Positions 1-10,257 of a DNA stretch of 64,000 nucleotides are shown here, piece after piece. Below the pieces are notes generated by a model that was not told where the DNA came from, made no database searches, and worked only from the letters and a program-made list of their open reading frames with translations. Origin of the DNA: Sinonovacula constricta (taxonomy: Eukaryota; Mollusca; Bivalvia; Cardiida; Solecurtidae). The DNA lies in assembly GCA_007844125.1 (NCBI GenBank), contig CM017562.1, positions 65,297,129 through 65,361,128 on the forward strand. The letters are read 5' to 3'. Each line of letters opens with the position of its first letter. The first letter of the stretch is position 1. The translations under genes were made by a program, and so were the position numbers.

Positions 1-654
1 AAATTCTGGAATTTGATAAAGTGATTGCAAACATATAACATAAACAGTATTTGTAATCATCCTTTATGACAATCAATGATCCAAACAACGTCTAGCGGCT
101 AAGAAATAACTGACGACTATTAAGACTTTAACTGAAGTAAACAGTAACACGAGTCCCATAGAGTTATATTGCATATGTTCAAATATATATATAATACCTT
201 GTTACTGAAGTGATCATTTCGATGGCAAGAAACGGCACATTTTCTGGGAATGATTCATTGTAAGAAAAATGAAACGATGAAAACATGTTTATTTCTATTT
301 TATATCAGGTTCTTTGAAAAGGTTGTGAAGTTTACGTTGTATGTTTTATTCTGTTGATGTTGTGATAAAGTTATCCAAGATGTTTCTGCCCATTCCAGTT
401 GTTTTTATTAAGCGAATGCGTTTTACTCATATTGGCAATAAAATGTGAATGAACGTGTTTCTTATTCTTTTTTAAAGGCTTCACTGATTTAGTGGTCCCT
501 GTTACAGATATTTCCTACAACAAGATTTATATAGATATAGACATGTTGTTCTTAAACTGCAAACAGTATCCAATCTTCTGACATTACGATCTAATTAATT
601 AATTGCAAGAAGGAATAGTAAATTTTAGAACGGCGTTGTACATACTTGTTTTCA
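1..654. other. AT-rich non-coding stretch, nothing recognised
   Basis: No open frame of useful length and no exon, RNA or transposon signature was recognised here. The composition is AT-rich, like the rest of the left flank. Confidence 0.5.
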
Positions 655-1450
655 GAGCACACAATATCTTATCAACAACTACCGGATGAACAAACAACGG
701 AATCTAGGATCATCCATTAAGATAAACAATATCTATGTGATTAAGGTTTAACTAATGGTGTTAATTGTCAAAGATTGCAAACCACGTGGGGGAAAAAGCT
801 GCCATGCGAATGTCCACAAATATTAAAATTTAAAATGCCACTAAACAATGGCACACAAAATAATTGTACATGGGACTTGCAGAGACGAGACATTACATAC
901 ACAAAGGGAAAAAACAGTTACCGGCGCGAAACGTTCAGTCAGTAAAAACCTTCTCGTGTACTTAAACCTGGTTTGTTAAGAACTATAACCTCGCACTTTC
1001 TCACAAACATTGCGAATAAAAATATCCCGCCAAAATAAGATAGTTAACAATAAGCACTTACATCGGGATTTTCATGCTGATCAAAGAATACAATTTGTCA
1101 ATTCCTGTTATGTTGTTTAAGTATCTTATTTTCAGGATTCATTCCTTACCAAAAGGAAGTTATCCTTTTATTTTGTGACTTTTATTTTGTGAGTATTTTG
1201 GGTGAGTCATCTGGATGTATGCATATTTATGATTCCATGTCAAAGTAAATTACAGTTGATTCCTCGTTCTCTACACTTTGGGCGAAGTTTTGTCAATATG
1301 AACAGTGGATGTCACAAACATTTCATGCAACATGGCAGACGTGCTCAACCACGGAGAGTTTAAGATGCAATCGATACAGAAAATCAGATCTACAGAACGA
1401 AATGAACTGAAGTAGATACGCACATGGTATGCAATGTAATAAACTATAAA
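655..1450 (+). repeat. Dispersed repeat R1, longest copy (R1a)
   Basis: This segment shares three separated blocks with other places in the window. The 19-bp core CGGATGAACAAACAACGGA (683-701) recurs exactly at 4429-4447, followed in both by ATCCATTAAGATAA. The block around 1255-1295 (TTGATTCCTCGTTC, then TGGGCGA) matches about 4753-4793, and TACGCACAT near 1415 matches ACACGCACAT near 4897. The block 875-1075 (GAGACGAGAC, TTAAACCTGG, CTTTCTCACAAA, AATAAAAATATCCC) matches 6513-6720. R1a contains all the blocks in order, so it looks like the most complete copy of an old interspersed element. No protein signature or terminal repeats were found, so its class is unknown. Confidence 0.6.
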
Positions 1451-2644
1451 TATGGACTATTAGTATTTCAGCATACATTTTGATATGAACTTACTCTATG
1501 CGGAGGCACTAACATATACAATAGATTAAACGAAAAAGAAAAAAAAGACTTCTGAGACGAGGAATTACACAATATGAATAAAAATGCGACGTTGGTGAGG
1601 CTTAAATTCAAGAAAAAATGTTTGCAAGAACCAAGATATCATCTGATAAAACATTTTCTGGCTCTGCTGATATTTTGCACTTTTTCTCATAAGAGAGATC
1701 GGTCTACTTTTGTAAATCAAAAAAAGGCATATGGTTTTTAACATTAAATGTGCAAAAGTAGTCTCTGTGGTTCACGCGTGAAAGACACATTTTAGCACGT
1801 TGGTCGTACACGCTTAGATGATAATTAATTAAATATTTAACGTTTAAGCTTATATTCAAGATAACATGTATATTTATGTATACTCGAATGTGATGTATAA
1901 TAAGCCAGTTTATAAGAAGTTAAAAATGAAATAACTATATATTTAAATGTATTAATGACTGTTTATAACTATTGGTAATACCAGACAACAAGCACAGTAA
2001 AAGGGACTTAGTCCATGGTTATTTAGTAGCCAGCGAATAGAACTGCGGCATCGGAGAACGTCACTTGAAATGGAAAAAAGTGTTTTGTTAAAAAGTCCCA
2101 ATAAAATGTTTCAAATAAACGATTTGTATTTGTTCTCTGTCATTTTACGATAAAGTTTTTCTTATACGTGTACTACTTAAATAAGGACCTTCCTTTTCAG
2201 CTTAATGGACAATTACCGGCTGCATGACAGTGCATCAAATATTAAGTAAACACTTTCAAATCATTTTCGTGTTTATGTAAAATAATGTTAACATGTTTGT
2301 TGCACAATTTCATTGACAGCTAGGATATTGTATAAGTGTTTTAAATATAAATTATCTTAATAAATGTTTTAATTCTATTCACTTTAAACATTATGTGGTG
2401 TGAAATATTAAGTTATACTATCACAGAACAACCAACAAAAGGCCAGTAGAATATAAATGTAACAATAATTATAATGATTAAACCTTGTTTATATTTATAA
2501 TCAGCCAATGCATATGTGATTTTGATCGTAATTTGGTGTTAACTTAAAATAACTAACCTGAAATAATTATTTTGAAATGTTATTATTTATCTTAAGTGAA
2601 ATGGATTTTTGTATTAATTCAAAACTAAAAGCCAGTTATTTATC
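1451..2644. other. AT-rich non-coding stretch, nothing recognised
   Basis: Long A/T-rich sequence with stops in all frames. It has no repeat unit, splice-bounded exon or RNA-like element that I could support. Confidence 0.5.
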
Positions 2645-2942
2645 AAGAAGTGGGAGAATGTAACTGCTGCGATCCGATTACAGAATCAGAGTAGAATGTT
2701 GCCTCATGATACACCTCCGCACATCCAGAAGCCAGACGAGCGATGGAAGTGCTCATAGATTTAATCAACGAGACAGCTGACTAACTTCCAATGACGGAAT
2801 TGTCGGCTGCTCTCCGTTAAAATAATTAAAATGCATGTCCCTGCCCGCCGCAGATTTGAGTGACGTCAACACAGACGGGCGGACTTACCAATTGGTATGT
2901 TTCTCGACAGCAGGTCTGTTACCTGCAGATTGTGAGGAAAGA
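2645..2942 (+). repeat. Dispersed repeat R2, left copy
   Basis: About 300 bp are alignable by eye to 17,825-18,141 in the same orientation. Shared landmarks in order are GGGAG followed by an ATCNGATT block, a TGAC(G/A)GGA then TTAAAATAAT block, AGTGACGT(C/T)AACAC, CTCGACAG, and CAGATTGTGAG at the right end. Divergence is high, roughly one difference every three to five bases, so this is an old family. No coding potential was recognised. Confidence 0.65.
2861..2868. promoter_or_regulatory. CRE-like palindrome TGACGTCA in repeat R2
   Basis: The perfect octamer TGACGTCA is the consensus site for CREB/ATF bZIP proteins in animals. In the other R2 copy the aligned site (around 18,050) reads TGACGTTA, a one-base change. 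An octamer can occur by chance and no gene starts nearby, so function is only a possibility. Confidence 0.25.
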
Positions 2943-2969
2943 AAAAACACGAAGCGGTGACCTTACCTT

Positions 2970-3090
2970 GTTTTAAAACATATATACACACTCTAACGCA
3001 CTTACATGCATACATATACGCATACTTAAGTGCTCGCACGCAACATACCCGCATACATACAGGTAAGCATGCACAAGAGCGCGCATACAT
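2970..3090. repeat. Degenerate CA/GCATACATA-rich tract
   Basis: Low-complexity alternating purine-pyrimidine sequence with many ACA, GCATACA and CATGCA words. It looks like a decayed microsatellite. Confidence 0.5.
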
Positions 3091-4409
3091 TGATGCATGC
3101 ACTACGAAGGAAATTCAGTTAAAGACCGGGAACAGTTCAACATCATTGGAGCTAGTTTCAACCAGCCTTAAATTTGATTATGTTCCTATACCCATGGGAG
3201 CATATGATATGTGTTGTCATTTAATTCACCCTAATAAGATGATTGTGTGTTTTTTCTTCGACGTACATAAGAAATTGGTACTTAAGTTCCATCTAAACAT
3301 AAAAGACTTCATCTCTGGTGCTTTTTCTCAGATTAAAAAAAGAATATTTCTTTGGCAGTCTGAAATTTCGCAAAGCTGTTCTTAACAGAAGTACTTTCCT
3401 GTCATCCGAAAACATGTGAAGATTTTTCCATGACGTGACTCCTTTTTAATTTATAACGTCATTACATAGATCGTAGTATGTGTCCAGTTGGACTGATTTG
3501 CTTTTAGTTTCTCGATAAATCTCGATTTCTGTTTGTTTTTAGAAACCCATAAGGATGTGCTCTGTATACAAGTTCAAGCACCACAGTCGACCGTTTGCTC
3601 ATTTTCCTTCAAGGAAACATCCAATGTTTGGTCAAAACTTAAATACCCATTATTAACAAATCGATTTTACGTAAGTAAAGAACAAGAACGAGACAGGGAG
3701 AACAGTGATTTAATTCTAGAAAAATGATTCTTGATCGTTACCTTCAATACAGTATTGAAATGTATTGTCCTGCGCCTTCCAAGTAATGGTATATGATGCG
3801 ATGCTTTATGATGCTAATATTGCCTTATATATGATTACATCAATGTTACCTGTGCAGTGTGGTGGTCGTAACATTCTCCATGTGCAGTTTATCTATGCTG
3901 TCATTTAATTTATTCTATAACCATTGACACTTCTTCTTTAGTTAATTTATTAATGGTTCAAAAGTTAATTTCATTTACAATAAAAATATTGTGTAGTTCG
4001 GTTTAACGGGTTTAAGTACCCCAGTCGCTCCCTTTTGCCGACTGACCGTTCTAATGCGGTAACGTGGGTTTGGTCTAATTGTTTAATATTTTGCCATGAG
4101 CCTTTAAAATTTTAGTAAATATTGCAATGCTTACTGGACTTTGTACTATTTCCTTATAATCTATTATTTAGAACCTGCCTCGAGAGTTAGGCGTGTACAA
4201 TGTTTACTTGTTTGGAGTCGATTTTGACAGACCGTTATCTCATGTGGCGCTCGCTCTGACTGAGATCCGGAGCGTCAAGTTCCACAATTAGAACTGCTGA
4301 ATGTTTCTAGAGGCAGTATGTAGACCAACAAAGTCCGTTCTCATTTGTCTAGCACCTGATCGAACATGACCATCGAATGTTATGGCTGTAAGTGTTAGGA
4401 AGAAGTGTG
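3091..4409. other. Non-coding stretch, nothing recognised
   Basis: A 142-codon frame covers 2957-3385 and a 64-codon frame covers 3533-3727. Neither shows a domain or splice context, and the first is open partly because of the low-complexity tract at its start. No RNA gene or mobile element was recognised. Confidence 0.5.
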
Positions 4410-4925
4410 CCTCACACACCGAAAGTATCGGATGAACAAACAACGGAGATCCATACCATTGTAATCCATTAAGATAATTGTCATGATTCTACATCAACGT
4501 TTTTGTTTTTTGTTTTTTAAGGTTTGACCTAGTGGTCGTATACATCATAGACTGCGAAGGCTGAAACATTTGCACTTTTAATTATGTAATCCTGTGAAAT
4601 AATGCTGAGACGATCGTATGTCAATTCGTGAGCGCAGTTGTTTCAAGTGTGCAATTTTACTTTTATGCCACACTCCTAAAGAAAAACAGTTGATCTCTTT
4701 ATTTATTGTGGGCCATTTAGATACATACATATTAATGGTTCGGTGTCATAGTAAATCACTATTGATTCCTCGTTCCCTTCACTGTGGGCGACATGATCTC
4801 AGGATCAGTTCCCGACATTATACCAGAAGAGCACAATTCAGATAGTTTAAGCTGCACAAGACCGGGTAGAGAGAACAAATAGAAAACAAGTCGACACGCA
4901 CATACACCGTTTTACAAGATTTAAA
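4410..4925 (+). repeat. Dispersed repeat R1, second copy (R1b)
   Basis: It carries the exact 19-bp core CGGATGAACAAACAACGGA (4429-4447), then AATCCATTAAGATAA and AAGGTTTGAC. Further right is the block TTGATTCCTCGTTC with TGGGCGA and ACACGCACAT. It lacks the central block (TTAAACCTGG to AATAAAAATATCCC) present in R1a, so it is internally shorter, by about 250 bp. Confidence 0.6.
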
Positions 4926-5179
4926 GCTACAAGCAGCAAAGGGACACTGAGACCAAACAATTAACAGTGGACAAACACGACAGTTGCAGTGTTTGGAGGA
5001 GTGTCAGTCAACGAAAGGACCGCCTGCGACGCTCCTGCTGATTTTTTAACTGGAAACATGTATTCTACAATCATGACATAAAACATGTTAAAATGTATAT
5101 TGTTCATTTTTACATAAATTAATAGGACTTATTTATAATATAAATTGTCTATGAAAAACTCTAGAAAAATATCAAGGCC

Positions 5180-5234
<55 letters not shown>

Positions 5235-6509
5235 TCTGTAAATTTAGAAATATTAGTAATTGTTTCTTAATATCCATAAACTGGCAATGCTTTTTCCTTC
5301 TCTGTGATTTAATGTTTTTTTGTCAAATGGATAACGGACATCGCAAGCACATTTGTAACAAGGACACAAGGACTGCATTCAATCCATTCATTAATGAACG
5401 GGGTGGGGTGAATTAGCTCAGTTTTAAAGAAGTCGACCAAGTTGTCAAGATGCTGCGTTTAAAGGAAATCCATAGTTAGACACAGTTTACATAGCACCTT
5501 TCATCTGTTTATATACTGCATGGCGTGCGGGGGTACATTGTGTAGATGTTGCGCCAACTTTGCGTCCCCCTGACTGCACGAGACGTACCGAATCTCCCTT
5601 CAATTGTTTTCACGTGCCTGGCATACCAACAGACATACGAAAACAGTCAATGAATAATTAATCAATGGGGTGTGGATAGTTATCCTAGCGCTCAATGGAT
5701 TTTACTATGAAAAAAGTCACACATGGAAGTTTGATTTGGAAAACGAAAGAAATAATCGGAGCTATTCATTACGAATGTGTCATATTAATTAGGATAGCTA
5801 TTTGTTTGAGTAATAAACTTTGTTCATTGGGCCAGTTTTCCTAACAATAAGATGCGATAATGTAGAACTTAATTATCGTATTCACTGCGTTAGCAGCAAA
5901 TGTAATGATTCCTCTTTACACCAGAAGCTGCCGACTTAACAATTTTAGACTTACCCTGTCTCCAGCGAGACAAAGGCTGTTTACTAACTCCATGTAGGGA
6001 TGTGAAATGTAAGGCAGTATCTCACAGGTCAAGTTCAGTAGGAAGTACAAACCAATCAAAATTCTATCTAACATTTAAAACTAGAAACTTGTGTGATTAT
6101 AAAATTCTTCAAGTTTTCTTCCATAGCCCGTAGGAAAACGGCATCCAGTGAAACGTGGTTCATATGAACTAATGGCATATAGAGATAATGAGTGACCTTA
6201 CGTCAAACATTTTTTTCATTCTTGAAGAGAATAGGCAAACTATTGTCTAAGTTGCATAATCATGCATTAATGAACACACATTCTTCTTCAGAAGAGATCA
6301 TCTTCAGTGAACCACGCCGTAAAATGATATTGCATTTCAGCTCAGTTAACCGGATTAGATGCGAATATGCTGCCTCTTTTCAAAAGATGAAATTGTTATT
6401 ATGTTTGGATAGGAAAATATAAATAAGGTCCTATAATAATTGCCACAGGTATATAAATATGAACGACATCTAGACAAAGACGTAACAGAGTAAACGTAAA
6501 TGTGACTAA
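4926..6509. other. Non-coding stretch with one microsatellite
   Basis: Apart from the ATC tract at 5181-5234 I see no gene, RNA or transposon signature. Short frames such as 6192-6422 have no recognisable product. Confidence 0.5.
5181..5234 (+). repeat. (ATC)18 microsatellite
   Basis: Eighteen uninterrupted ATC trinucleotides. The lack of interruptions suggests it is still length-variable. Confidence 0.97.
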
Positions 6510-6735
6510 AAACACTGAGACGAGACTTAGCACAAAAGAAAGAGAAACCAACAATTACCGCTTTGTAGTGGTCAGTCGGCAATACGACCTTCTGGGCTGC
6601 TTAAACCTGGTTTTTGGATCGCTCCAAGCCTCGCATATCCTGAAGGGCTTTCTCACAAAACATTGTAAATAAAAATATCCCATCAAAGTGAGACAACAAA
6701 CAGCAAGAAAATACATCAGGACTTAAAACTAATAA
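6510..6735 (+). repeat. Dispersed repeat R1, central-block copy (R1c)
   Basis: It matches only the central part of R1a (875-1075): GAGACGAGAC, then ATTACCG, TTAAACCTGGTTT, CTTTCTCACAAA, AATAAAAATATCCC and a TACATC(A/G)GGA end. The outer blocks that R1b retains are missing here. Confidence 0.6.
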
Positions 6736-7264
6736 AAGAGACTTAATTGCGTCGTGACGCATAGTTACCTTATGTTTATCCGTATTGACTTAAACAATCT
6801 TGTATATCTCTAAATGATCATGTGGTACTTTACGTAATGTTTATATGTCACAAACACTATGATGTTTGTCTCGATAGGAACACAAGTCTTACGTAGTGCA
6901 AGTCGCGTATTTGTACGTGTTGTAAATAAAATTAATACGAACAATTACCGCCGCAGCCGGGACTCAAACCGCGGGCCTATTGATTACCGATCAAGTCACC
7001 ACAGCGGCCACGTTAAATCATCTATCATAATTAAATAATAAAATATGGTTTATAACTACTGAGAACAATATATTTATGTCGTTGCTTCACTACAATGGTC
7101 CCACAAGGGATAACCGTTATGTCTCTTAACGTTACTGTTATAGTCGCCATTCGGCTTCTACAAAAACTTAAAACAGGAAAAAATTCGTCCCCTATGAGGG
7201 CATTCCTAAAGAAGTAATAATTCTTAATTTATAAGTGTTTGCGCTTTTATTGGCTCCATTCTTG
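6736..7264. other. Non-coding stretch with a tRNA-like SINE head
   Basis: The only signature I recognise is the tRNA-like segment at 6953-7011 on the minus strand. The rest is AT-rich and unexplained. Confidence 0.5.
6953..7011 (-). ncRNA. tRNA-like segment, probable SINE head or tRNA pseudogene
   Basis: On the minus strand the segment starts GTGGCCG and ends CGGCTGC. These ends can form a full seven-pair acceptor-like stem if two G-T pairs are allowed. GGTTTGAGTCC at 6970-6960 matches the Pol III B box (GGTTCGANTCC) at all but one position. Total length is 59 nt, about 13 short of a real tRNA, and no convincing seven-base anticodon loop is seen. It is therefore more likely a SINE head or decayed tRNA than a working gene. 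Confidence 0.45.
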
Positions 7265-8740
7265 AAAGCAGCGTCTGTTATGCATCTTGTATTACTCTAT
7301 CAAAGGCTTTTTCGTAATCTTTAAAGGCACAGAACTTCAAAGACATGATATTTTGGATAATAGTGTGTAATATATAGATACAGTCTGAAGTACTTAGACT
7401 ATTCCTAAAACCAAACTGTGCATCATTAAATTTACTGTTATTTTCACACCATGTATTTATTCTGTTTCTAAGAGCAAGGGAGAACATTTTGGAAATAATG
7501 TTTACTAAGGCTATATCCCTATAATTCCATGAGACTGAACGGTCCACCTGCACGATAGCTCCTATACCCCAAGATCCCGGGTCAATGTTAGTGTCATAAA
7601 TATCATTAAAATGTCAACAAGGTATGGTGTTATAAAGGAATTGTCTCGATGAAGAAATCTGCAAAATTTGAATCTATGTCTGGACTTTTGTTTCGCTTTA
7701 ATGAATGTATTGTTCTTCTAATCTCTTCAACGTTAAACGGTTTATCCAATTCTTCAATATAAGAAGGCTTGGTTCTTGAGGTGTGCTCATCCGTTTCAAA
7801 GAAATTCAAATGAGACGTGTTAGAAATACTCTTAAAATGGCCAATGAACTCTTCCATCTCAATTCCACTACTTATTAGGTTGTTTTCCTTTGTTTTATAC
7901 TTTTAATATACAGCCAGAATTATTACGTTTTTTTTTTCTACAAATTTTGTAAGACTAGCTTGTTCCCCCCACCCCCGTTCTTTTCTGTAGGTTCATTTTA
8001 ATACAAACGTTTGATGTAGTAAACTGTTTTTACTTAGTTGACATTCTTTATTAAACCACATAGAACGTTTAGAGTGTTTAAAACGAGGTTGTATATCACT
8101 AACAGTTTTACCGTTTATAGTAAATGATACTTTGTCATATATTCGTATAAAACCTGATAACTCATTTATGTATGTACTAATATATGAACTGTCATCCATT
8201 AAGTTGTGTACAGCTGTTTCAAATAAATGTTTTGTTCATCTACAAGATTTAACAGATCCCCAGAATTTCGCAATTCCAAACATTTGTGTCGTTATGACTC
8301 GTATTTTTATTACTTCGATTTAAATCATCAAATGTCATGTGAAATTCAATAGAACATTGATCGGAGAATATCATGTATGGACATAAACTTTAGTTTGAAA
8401 AAAAAGTTACATAATCAGTCAATACATAGTCAACAACACTTGCTGCAAAACGGTTGTTAGAAAGAAAGTTTGTAACATGTAAAGTTGCCAGGCTTTAATC
8501 GTCCATTTACAATAAAAACATCATTTTCTTTACATGTAACATGCAAATGTAAAAGCTTGTTACCAAAGGTATTAACAGTGTTATATAACGACGATCGGTA
8601 AATCGGCATAATTCAAATTATTTTCGGGCATGTCCACAAACATCTCTAGATTGGTGTTTAACATTACATCTGAGCGTAATCCTACCCTCGAGTTAAAGTC
8701 GCCCGTTAAGATAATACTTTCTCGTGTATTATATGTACAA
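7265..8740 (-). pseudogene. Decayed LINE ORF2: endonuclease to reverse transcriptase
   Basis: Read on the minus strand, decreasing in coordinate. An APE-type endonuclease motif GDFNSRVG lies at 8703-8680. A VNGRLKPGNFTC-like end of that domain follows near 8500, and SVVDYVLTDY near 8435-8405. The linker with WFNKEC (the usual spacer before the polymerase) is at about 8060-8040, and KRNKS plus FFIE are near 7690-7640. The polymerase segment at 7553-7278 has NYRDIALVN, AQFGFR and palm motif A as FKDYEKAFDRV (7325-7293). The reading is broken by several frameshifts and stops. The catalytic YADD box and everything after it are missing, as is the N-terminal part of the endonuclease. In intact elements this protein nicks DNA and copies the element's RNA into the nick. 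The style fits the Jockey/CR1-like part of the non-LTR tree, but the exact clade is uncertain. Confidence 0.85.
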
Positions 8741-8812
8741 ATATCAACTCAAACTCCGCACAGGGTTTACGACATCGCTACGCTCGCTTAAAACCACTGC
8801 CATCATACAAAA

Positions 8813-8941
8813 TCACGTGACGATAGTCAGATCATCTTTGCCTGCCAACAGAGACTGCAGACACTCGATCTGTTTGGGTTTCGCTTTTATGGAGGAGTCA
8901 AACTCCGTTATTACTTTGTGAATTTCTTCATCAGTATCCAT
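8813..8941 (-). pseudogene. RecQ-helicase-like N-terminal fragment
   Basis: A 42-codon minus-strand frame begins at ATG 8941-8939. Its product reads like the N-terminal entry of RecQ/DEAD-type helicases: an acidic helix (DTDEEIHKVITEFD), then KPKQIECLQSLLAGKD. The last part corresponds to the Q-motif-like KxxQxE(A/C)(L/I)xxLLxGKD that precedes motif I. The frame stops just before the Walker A loop, which is absent. Nothing helicase-like follows, and LINE sequence resumes by 8740. It is either a broken retroposed or transposon-borne fragment or a first exon whose downstream exons are gone. The assignment is by family resemblance only. Confidence 0.4.
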
Positions 8942-8982
8942 TGATTGTTTACATTGAACCGGTGTAACACTGAAATTTCGCC

Positions 8983-9009
8983 CTCGGCAAAAGGACGGAA
9001 ATGGCCGAG
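8983..9009. repeat. Short inverted repeat upstream of the RecQ-like fragment
   Basis: CTCGGC at 8983-8988 pairs with GCCGAG at 9004-9009 across a 15-base loop. It lies about 45 bp upstream of the RecQ-like ATG on the minus strand. It could be part of a transposon end or a chance hairpin. Confidence 0.4.
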
Positions 9010-9203
9010 TTGTTACGATTGTAGTGATAAGGCCAAAAAAAAATATATGTCTGGTTACGGTGACCCGACCGACCCTATTTTTTTCCGCCGACCCTCCCTA
9101 AACTTTTTTTCCCCGATTTTGATAAAAAAATAGCAGCAAAGGTACGAACATTACTGGGTACGAACGAAAGGAAGCGATGCAAGCGTCTACACTACAAACA
9201 GAG

Positions 9204-9317
9204 ATGGCGGTGGCGGACGAACCCGCGTGCATTTTAGCCGTGTTTGCCGATAAATGTATTCATCGCCATGAGGCGTACAGAAAAAAGTCATCTTTCCCCC
9301 TAAAATATACGTTCTAG
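9204..9317 (+). other. 37-codon GC-rich ORF inside the transposon, unrecognised
   Basis: ATG at 9204 opens a 37-residue frame starting MAVADEPACILAVFADKC and ending in FPLKYTF before TAG at 9315. The first 60 bases are clearly GC-richer than their surroundings, which is why I note it. I do not recognise the product, and no splice donor of good quality follows. It could be a captured 5' exon or simply chance. Confidence 0.2.
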
Positions 9318-9530
9318 GATGTTTTTCGTTCATTTCATATTCAACCAGTCAACAATTTGTCAACAAAGGCATCCAGCATGATGAACGGAGAAAATGCTTA
9401 CGAGGTTTTTATTTTTATACATATATTGCGATATTGTGTCAGTAAAAATTAAAATAAACTGGCTGTTGCCGGGCAATTTTTTTAAAGATATAAATGCCTG
9501 GTTCTCAATTAATATTTTTAAAAGCTGACC

Positions 9531-9604
9531 ACTTGTACTGGCCAAATTTTATTATAAAAATTAATCGACTTGTACTGGCCAAAATGTTTTTATAAATATT
9601 TATA
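9531..9604 (+). repeat. 37-bp imperfect tandem duplication
   Basis: ACTTGTACTGGCC occurs at 9531-9543 and again at 9568-9580. Each is followed by a similar A/T-rich stretch, giving two imperfect copies with a 37-bp period. Confidence 0.7.
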
Positions 9605-10146
9605 TTAAGGATGATGTGCCAAACAAATTGCAATGATATTAATTTTAAATGGGGGCTACTGCCCCAACCCCTGCTTCTCTCGCCCAAACGTCTCTGGTCT
9701 TTTTGTGTCTTCAACATGCGGGGTCTGCTTAATTAGATTCTATCCACTGTAAAATCATATATTTAATATTATATACAATATTTTGTTGGGGTGTCAGTGC
9801 CAGATAAATTTACATATTGGAAAGGCTCGAACTTAAAACAATCATATTGTGTTTATTGTTCATTTTGCAATCTGAAACACTTTTCTCACCTTTTTCGCAC
9901 CTTTGCACTAAGGGAGCCTCATTAACGGCCTATAGGGTTAATATTGTGTATACCCTTCACCGTGCAGCTATGTTACTTGGCAGGTTAGCAGACAGAGGAT
10001 GACTAAAAAGCCAAAAGGTACATAAAAAGCTGTTATATTGTGTTTAATACACACACATTATTGGGTTTAATACATACACGCAAGCAATTATTGGTGAATA
10101 CATTTAGCTACAATGAAAAGAGTGATATGCTGTCCAACAAGCAAAA

Positions 10147-10148
<2 letters not shown>

Positions 10149-10186
<38 letters not shown>
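10149..10186 (+). repeat. A38 homopolymer
   Basis: Thirty-eight consecutive A on the plus strand, immediately left of a CCTACCTACCTACCC stretch inside the transposon. It does not fit as the tail of the flanking LINE, which lies on the minus strand. Confidence 0.97.
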
Positions 10187-10189
<3 letters not shown>

Positions 10190-10257
10190 CCTACCTACCT
10201 ACCCTATTTTTGTTTAACATGTCACAGTAACCAGACATATTTTTTCTTTTGGCCTAA

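Larger units (their letters stand above)
9031..10254. mobile_element. Non-autonomous DNA transposon with TAA target duplication
   Basis: The left end (9031-9064, GGCCAAAAA...GTCTGGTTAC...GTGAC) and the inverted right end (10,221-10,254) agree at 31 of 34 positions. Both ends are flanked by TAA (9028-9030 and 10,255-10,257), the 3-bp target duplication typical of PIF/Harbinger-type insertion (TWA). The 1,224-bp body encodes no transposase that I can see, so it would be non-autonomous. It holds a 37-codon ORF at 9204-9317, a 37-bp tandem duplication and an A38 run. Superfamily assignment rests only on the TIR start and the TAA. The element separates the LINE ORF1 remnant from the sequences to its left. 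Confidence 0.65.

Noticed and set aside
2957..3385. 142-codon ORF
   Set aside because: It begins in a low-complexity tract, has no domain or coding-like composition, and shows no splice sites that would fit.
6953..7011. Functional tRNA gene
   Set aside because: It is only 59 nt and lacks a credible anticodon arm; only the acceptor-like stem and the B box survive.
10149..10186. Poly(A) tail of the neighbouring LINE
   Set aside because: The LINE is on the minus strand, so its tail would appear as T on the plus strand and lie left of 7,265.
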